From positions 1 to 15,349 of the forward strand of contig CAUBKG010000050.1 of the NCBI GenBank assembly GCA_958436475.1: a stretch of DNA of 15,349 nucleotides. Direction: 5' to 3'. Below, piece by piece: positions 14,469 through 15,349 of this stretch; position 1 is the first letter of the stretch, and the number at the start of each line of letters is the position of its first letter. The notes under the pieces are model-generated. The model had not been told where the DNA came from and ran no database searches. It saw nothing but the letters and a program-made list of their open reading frames with translations. The DNA comes from an uncultured Clostridia bacterium (GTDB lineage: Bacteria; Bacillota; Clostridia; Oscillospirales; Acutalibacteraceae). The translations under genes and the position numbers were made by a program.

Positions 14469-14493
14469 GCCGCCCCGTAAAGAGCGGGGCGGC
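14469..14493 (-). terminator. Terminator of ppa
   Basis: A perfect 9-bp GC-rich stem (GCCGCCCCG / CGGGGCGGC) with a 7-base loop starts 11 bases after the ppa stop codon. The following minus-strand sequence ATTTGT is a short T-tract, so termination may be partial. The very strong stem supports the call. Confidence 0.7.
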
Positions 14494-14504
14494 AGGCAGA
14501 AGCA

Positions 14505-15038
14505 TTATTTGCAGAAATGGTCGATATAGCTTTCGATCGCATCCCGCACGATCCGGACGGCTTCCTCCGGGCCGCGCACCTCGTTCACCGCCGTCTCCTT
14601 GTTTTCCAGCGCTTTGTATACCTGGAAAAAGTGACGCATTTCATCAAAGATGTGGCGGGGAAGCTCATCGATACTGGCGTACTGGTTATACGTCGGGTCG
14701 TTGAAGGGGATGGCGATGATCTTTTCATCGTTCCGCCCGTTATCGATCATAGAAATCACACCAATAGGATAGCACCGAACCAGCGTTAACGGCTCGATCT
14801 CCTCCGAACACAGAAGCAAAACGTCGAGCGGGTCGTTATCGTCTCCATACGTCCGCGGAATAAAACCGTAATTGGCAGGATAATGCGTGGAAGTATATAA
14901 GATCCGGTCCAGAATCAGATAACCCGTTTCCTTATCCAGTTCATATTTTTTCTTGCTGCCCTTGGAAATTTCAATGACGCATACAAAATCATTCGGGCTG
15001 ATCCGCTTTGGGCTGATATCGTGCCAGATGTTGCTCAT
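14505..15038 (-). CDS. ppa: Inorganic pyrophosphatase, family I
   Basis: Cytoplasmic enzyme that hydrolyses PPi to phosphate and pulls biosynthetic reactions forward. Seen: EISKGSKKKYE (23-33) with the active-site Glu/Lys residues, YPANYGFIPRTYGDD (53-67), the family signature DNDPLDV (67-73) and the second metal-binding Asp cluster in MIDNGRNDEK (97-106, Asp99 and Asp104). Its 177 residues are typical of bacterial hexameric family I enzymes, unlike the family II DHH enzyme common in many Firmicutes. GAGGAGG lies just upstream of ATG. It has its own promoter and terminator, so it is monocistronic. Confidence 0.96.
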   Translation of the reverse strand: MSNIWHDISPKRISPNDFVCVIEISKGSKKKYELDKETGYLILDRILYTSTHYPANYGFIPRTYGDDNDPLDVLLLCSEEIEPLTLVRCYPIGVISMIDNGRNDEKIIAIPFNDPTYNQYASIDELPRHIFDEMRHFFQVYKALENKETAVNEVRGPEEAVRIVRDAIESYIDHFCK

Positions 15039-15072
15039 CGTACTCCTCCTCGTTGTTTCCTATTTTATAGTA

Positions 15073-15081
15073 AGTATATCA
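15073..15081 (-). promoter_or_regulatory. Extended -10 promoter of ppa
   Basis: Minus strand TGA-TATACT (-10 at 15073-15078) lies about 35 bases upstream of the ppa ATG. The -35 at 17 bp is poor (TTTCTT). It is divergent from the plus-strand promoter at 15138. Confidence 0.55.
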
Positions 15082-15137
15082 TATTGCTCTCCGGAAAGAA
15101 ACGTCATTTTTCCGCTCTTCTTTTTCCCCTTAGGTGA

Positions 15138-15166
15138 TTGACAGCGCGGGCTGGTTCTATTATGAT
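15138..15166 (+). promoter_or_regulatory. Near-consensus plus-strand promoter
   Basis: TTGACA (15138-15143), exactly 17 bases, then TATGAT (15161-15166). This is the best -35/-10 match I found in the window, and it points rightward while every gene points leftward. The predicted start is near 15173. An inverted repeat ATTGT-GAA-ACAAT (15174-15186) overlaps the start site and could be an operator. Confidence 0.75.
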
Positions 15167-15172
15167 TATAAC

Positions 15173-15349
15173 GATTGTGAAACAATTATGGTACGATACC
15201 TCGTGCCCCGCGCCGCCCGGCGGCAGGATGAGCGACGATGATCTCTTCCATGCTGCTCATAATCCAACGTATTTACCCTCGGTGTACAAGGGTAAATATG
15301 GTTTTTCGGGGCAGAAACACCGCAAAGCGGTGTTATCCTCGTTGCCGGG
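15173..15349 (+). ncRNA. Candidate structured RNA, truncated by window end
   Basis: No protein family is visible, but a chain of hairpins follows the plus-strand promoter: GGTACGA/TCGTGCC (15190-15207), GCCGC/GCGGC (15212-15224), ATGAGC/GCTCAT (15228-15260), TATTTACCCT/AGGGTAAATA (15270-15298) and AACACCGC/GCGGTGTT with an AAA loop (15316-15334). The first is fully paired only in the plus-strand RNA (a G-U pair that would be C-A on the other strand). I did not recognise SRP RNA, tmRNA, RNase P RNA, 6S RNA or a known riboswitch. It could instead be the 5' leader of a gene beyond the edge. Confidence 0.4.
15270..15298. repeat. Perfect 10-bp inverted repeat around repeat copy 2
   Basis: Arms TATTTACCCT and AGGGTAAATA flank a 9-base centre. 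The segment 15276-15289 is the second copy of the 14-nt repeat at 14453-14466. The first copy lacks the matching right arm. Confidence 0.6.

Noticed and set aside
15298..15349. ATG with AAGGG upstream at the right edge as a gene start
   Set aside because: The ribosome binding site would be buried in the perfect inverted repeat, and the 17 visible codons include the AACACCGC palindrome and many Arg/Cys. Not supportable without more sequence.
1..15349. CRISPR arrays, insertion sequences, toxin-antitoxin or defence genes
   Set aside because: No regularly spaced repeats, transposase motifs or small two-gene toxin pairs were seen on either strand.

Overview
The window looks like a chromosomal segment of a Gram-positive anaerobe of the class Clostridia, probably Oscillospirales/Ruminococcaceae-like. 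This rests on gene content and protein style only: ThyX instead of ThyA, a clostridial-type thymidylate kinase, MltG next to a U32 protein, strong GGAGG ribosome binding sites and TTGACA/TATAAT promoters. Composition is moderately GC-rich except for an AT-rich patch around 2400-2800. All eleven intact protein genes and the one tRNA lie on the minus strand, so the window is best read from right to left.

From right to left: (1) 15138-15349 holds no recognised gene, but has a near-consensus plus-strand promoter followed by a run of strong hairpins, a candidate structured RNA that is cut by the window edge. (2) ppa (family I pyrophosphatase) is monocistronic, with its own promoter and terminator. 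(3) A tight operon starts at a good promoter near 14411-14439: thyX, tmk, a DJ-1/PfpI protein, 5-formyl-THF cyclo-ligase, mltG and a U32-family protein, ending at a textbook terminator at 9222-9258. Its first half makes and phosphorylates dTMP and handles folate. Its second half keeps the mltG/U32 neighbourhood known from Bacillus (yrrL-yrrO). (4) A two-gene unit with its own extended -10 promoter encodes a large polytopic membrane protein with an extracytoplasmic insert, and an FAD-dependent oxidoreductase of the UDP-galactopyranose mutase/HemY type. It is probably for surface glycan or lipid-linked sugar chemistry, but the substrate is unknown. (5) A class B penicillin-binding protein follows after a leader of about 320 bp. 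(6) A tRNA-Leu(CAG) gene follows, with a promoter that overlaps the PBP terminator. (7) A 600-bp stretch holds several hairpins and a decayed serine-recombinase C-terminus with an in-frame stop, the only sign of a mobile element. (8) A THUMP-domain rRNA methyltransferase and a diacylglycerol-kinase-family lipid kinase follow, then about 230 bp of non-coding sequence at the left edge that carries a dispersed repeat.

Most of the window is ordinary housekeeping sequence. The parts that deserve attention are the structured plus-strand transcript at the right edge, the membrane protein/oxidoreductase pair, motif changes in the PBP (KTA for KTG) and the thymidylate kinase (SRY for DRY), and the layered promoter/terminator architecture around the tRNA.
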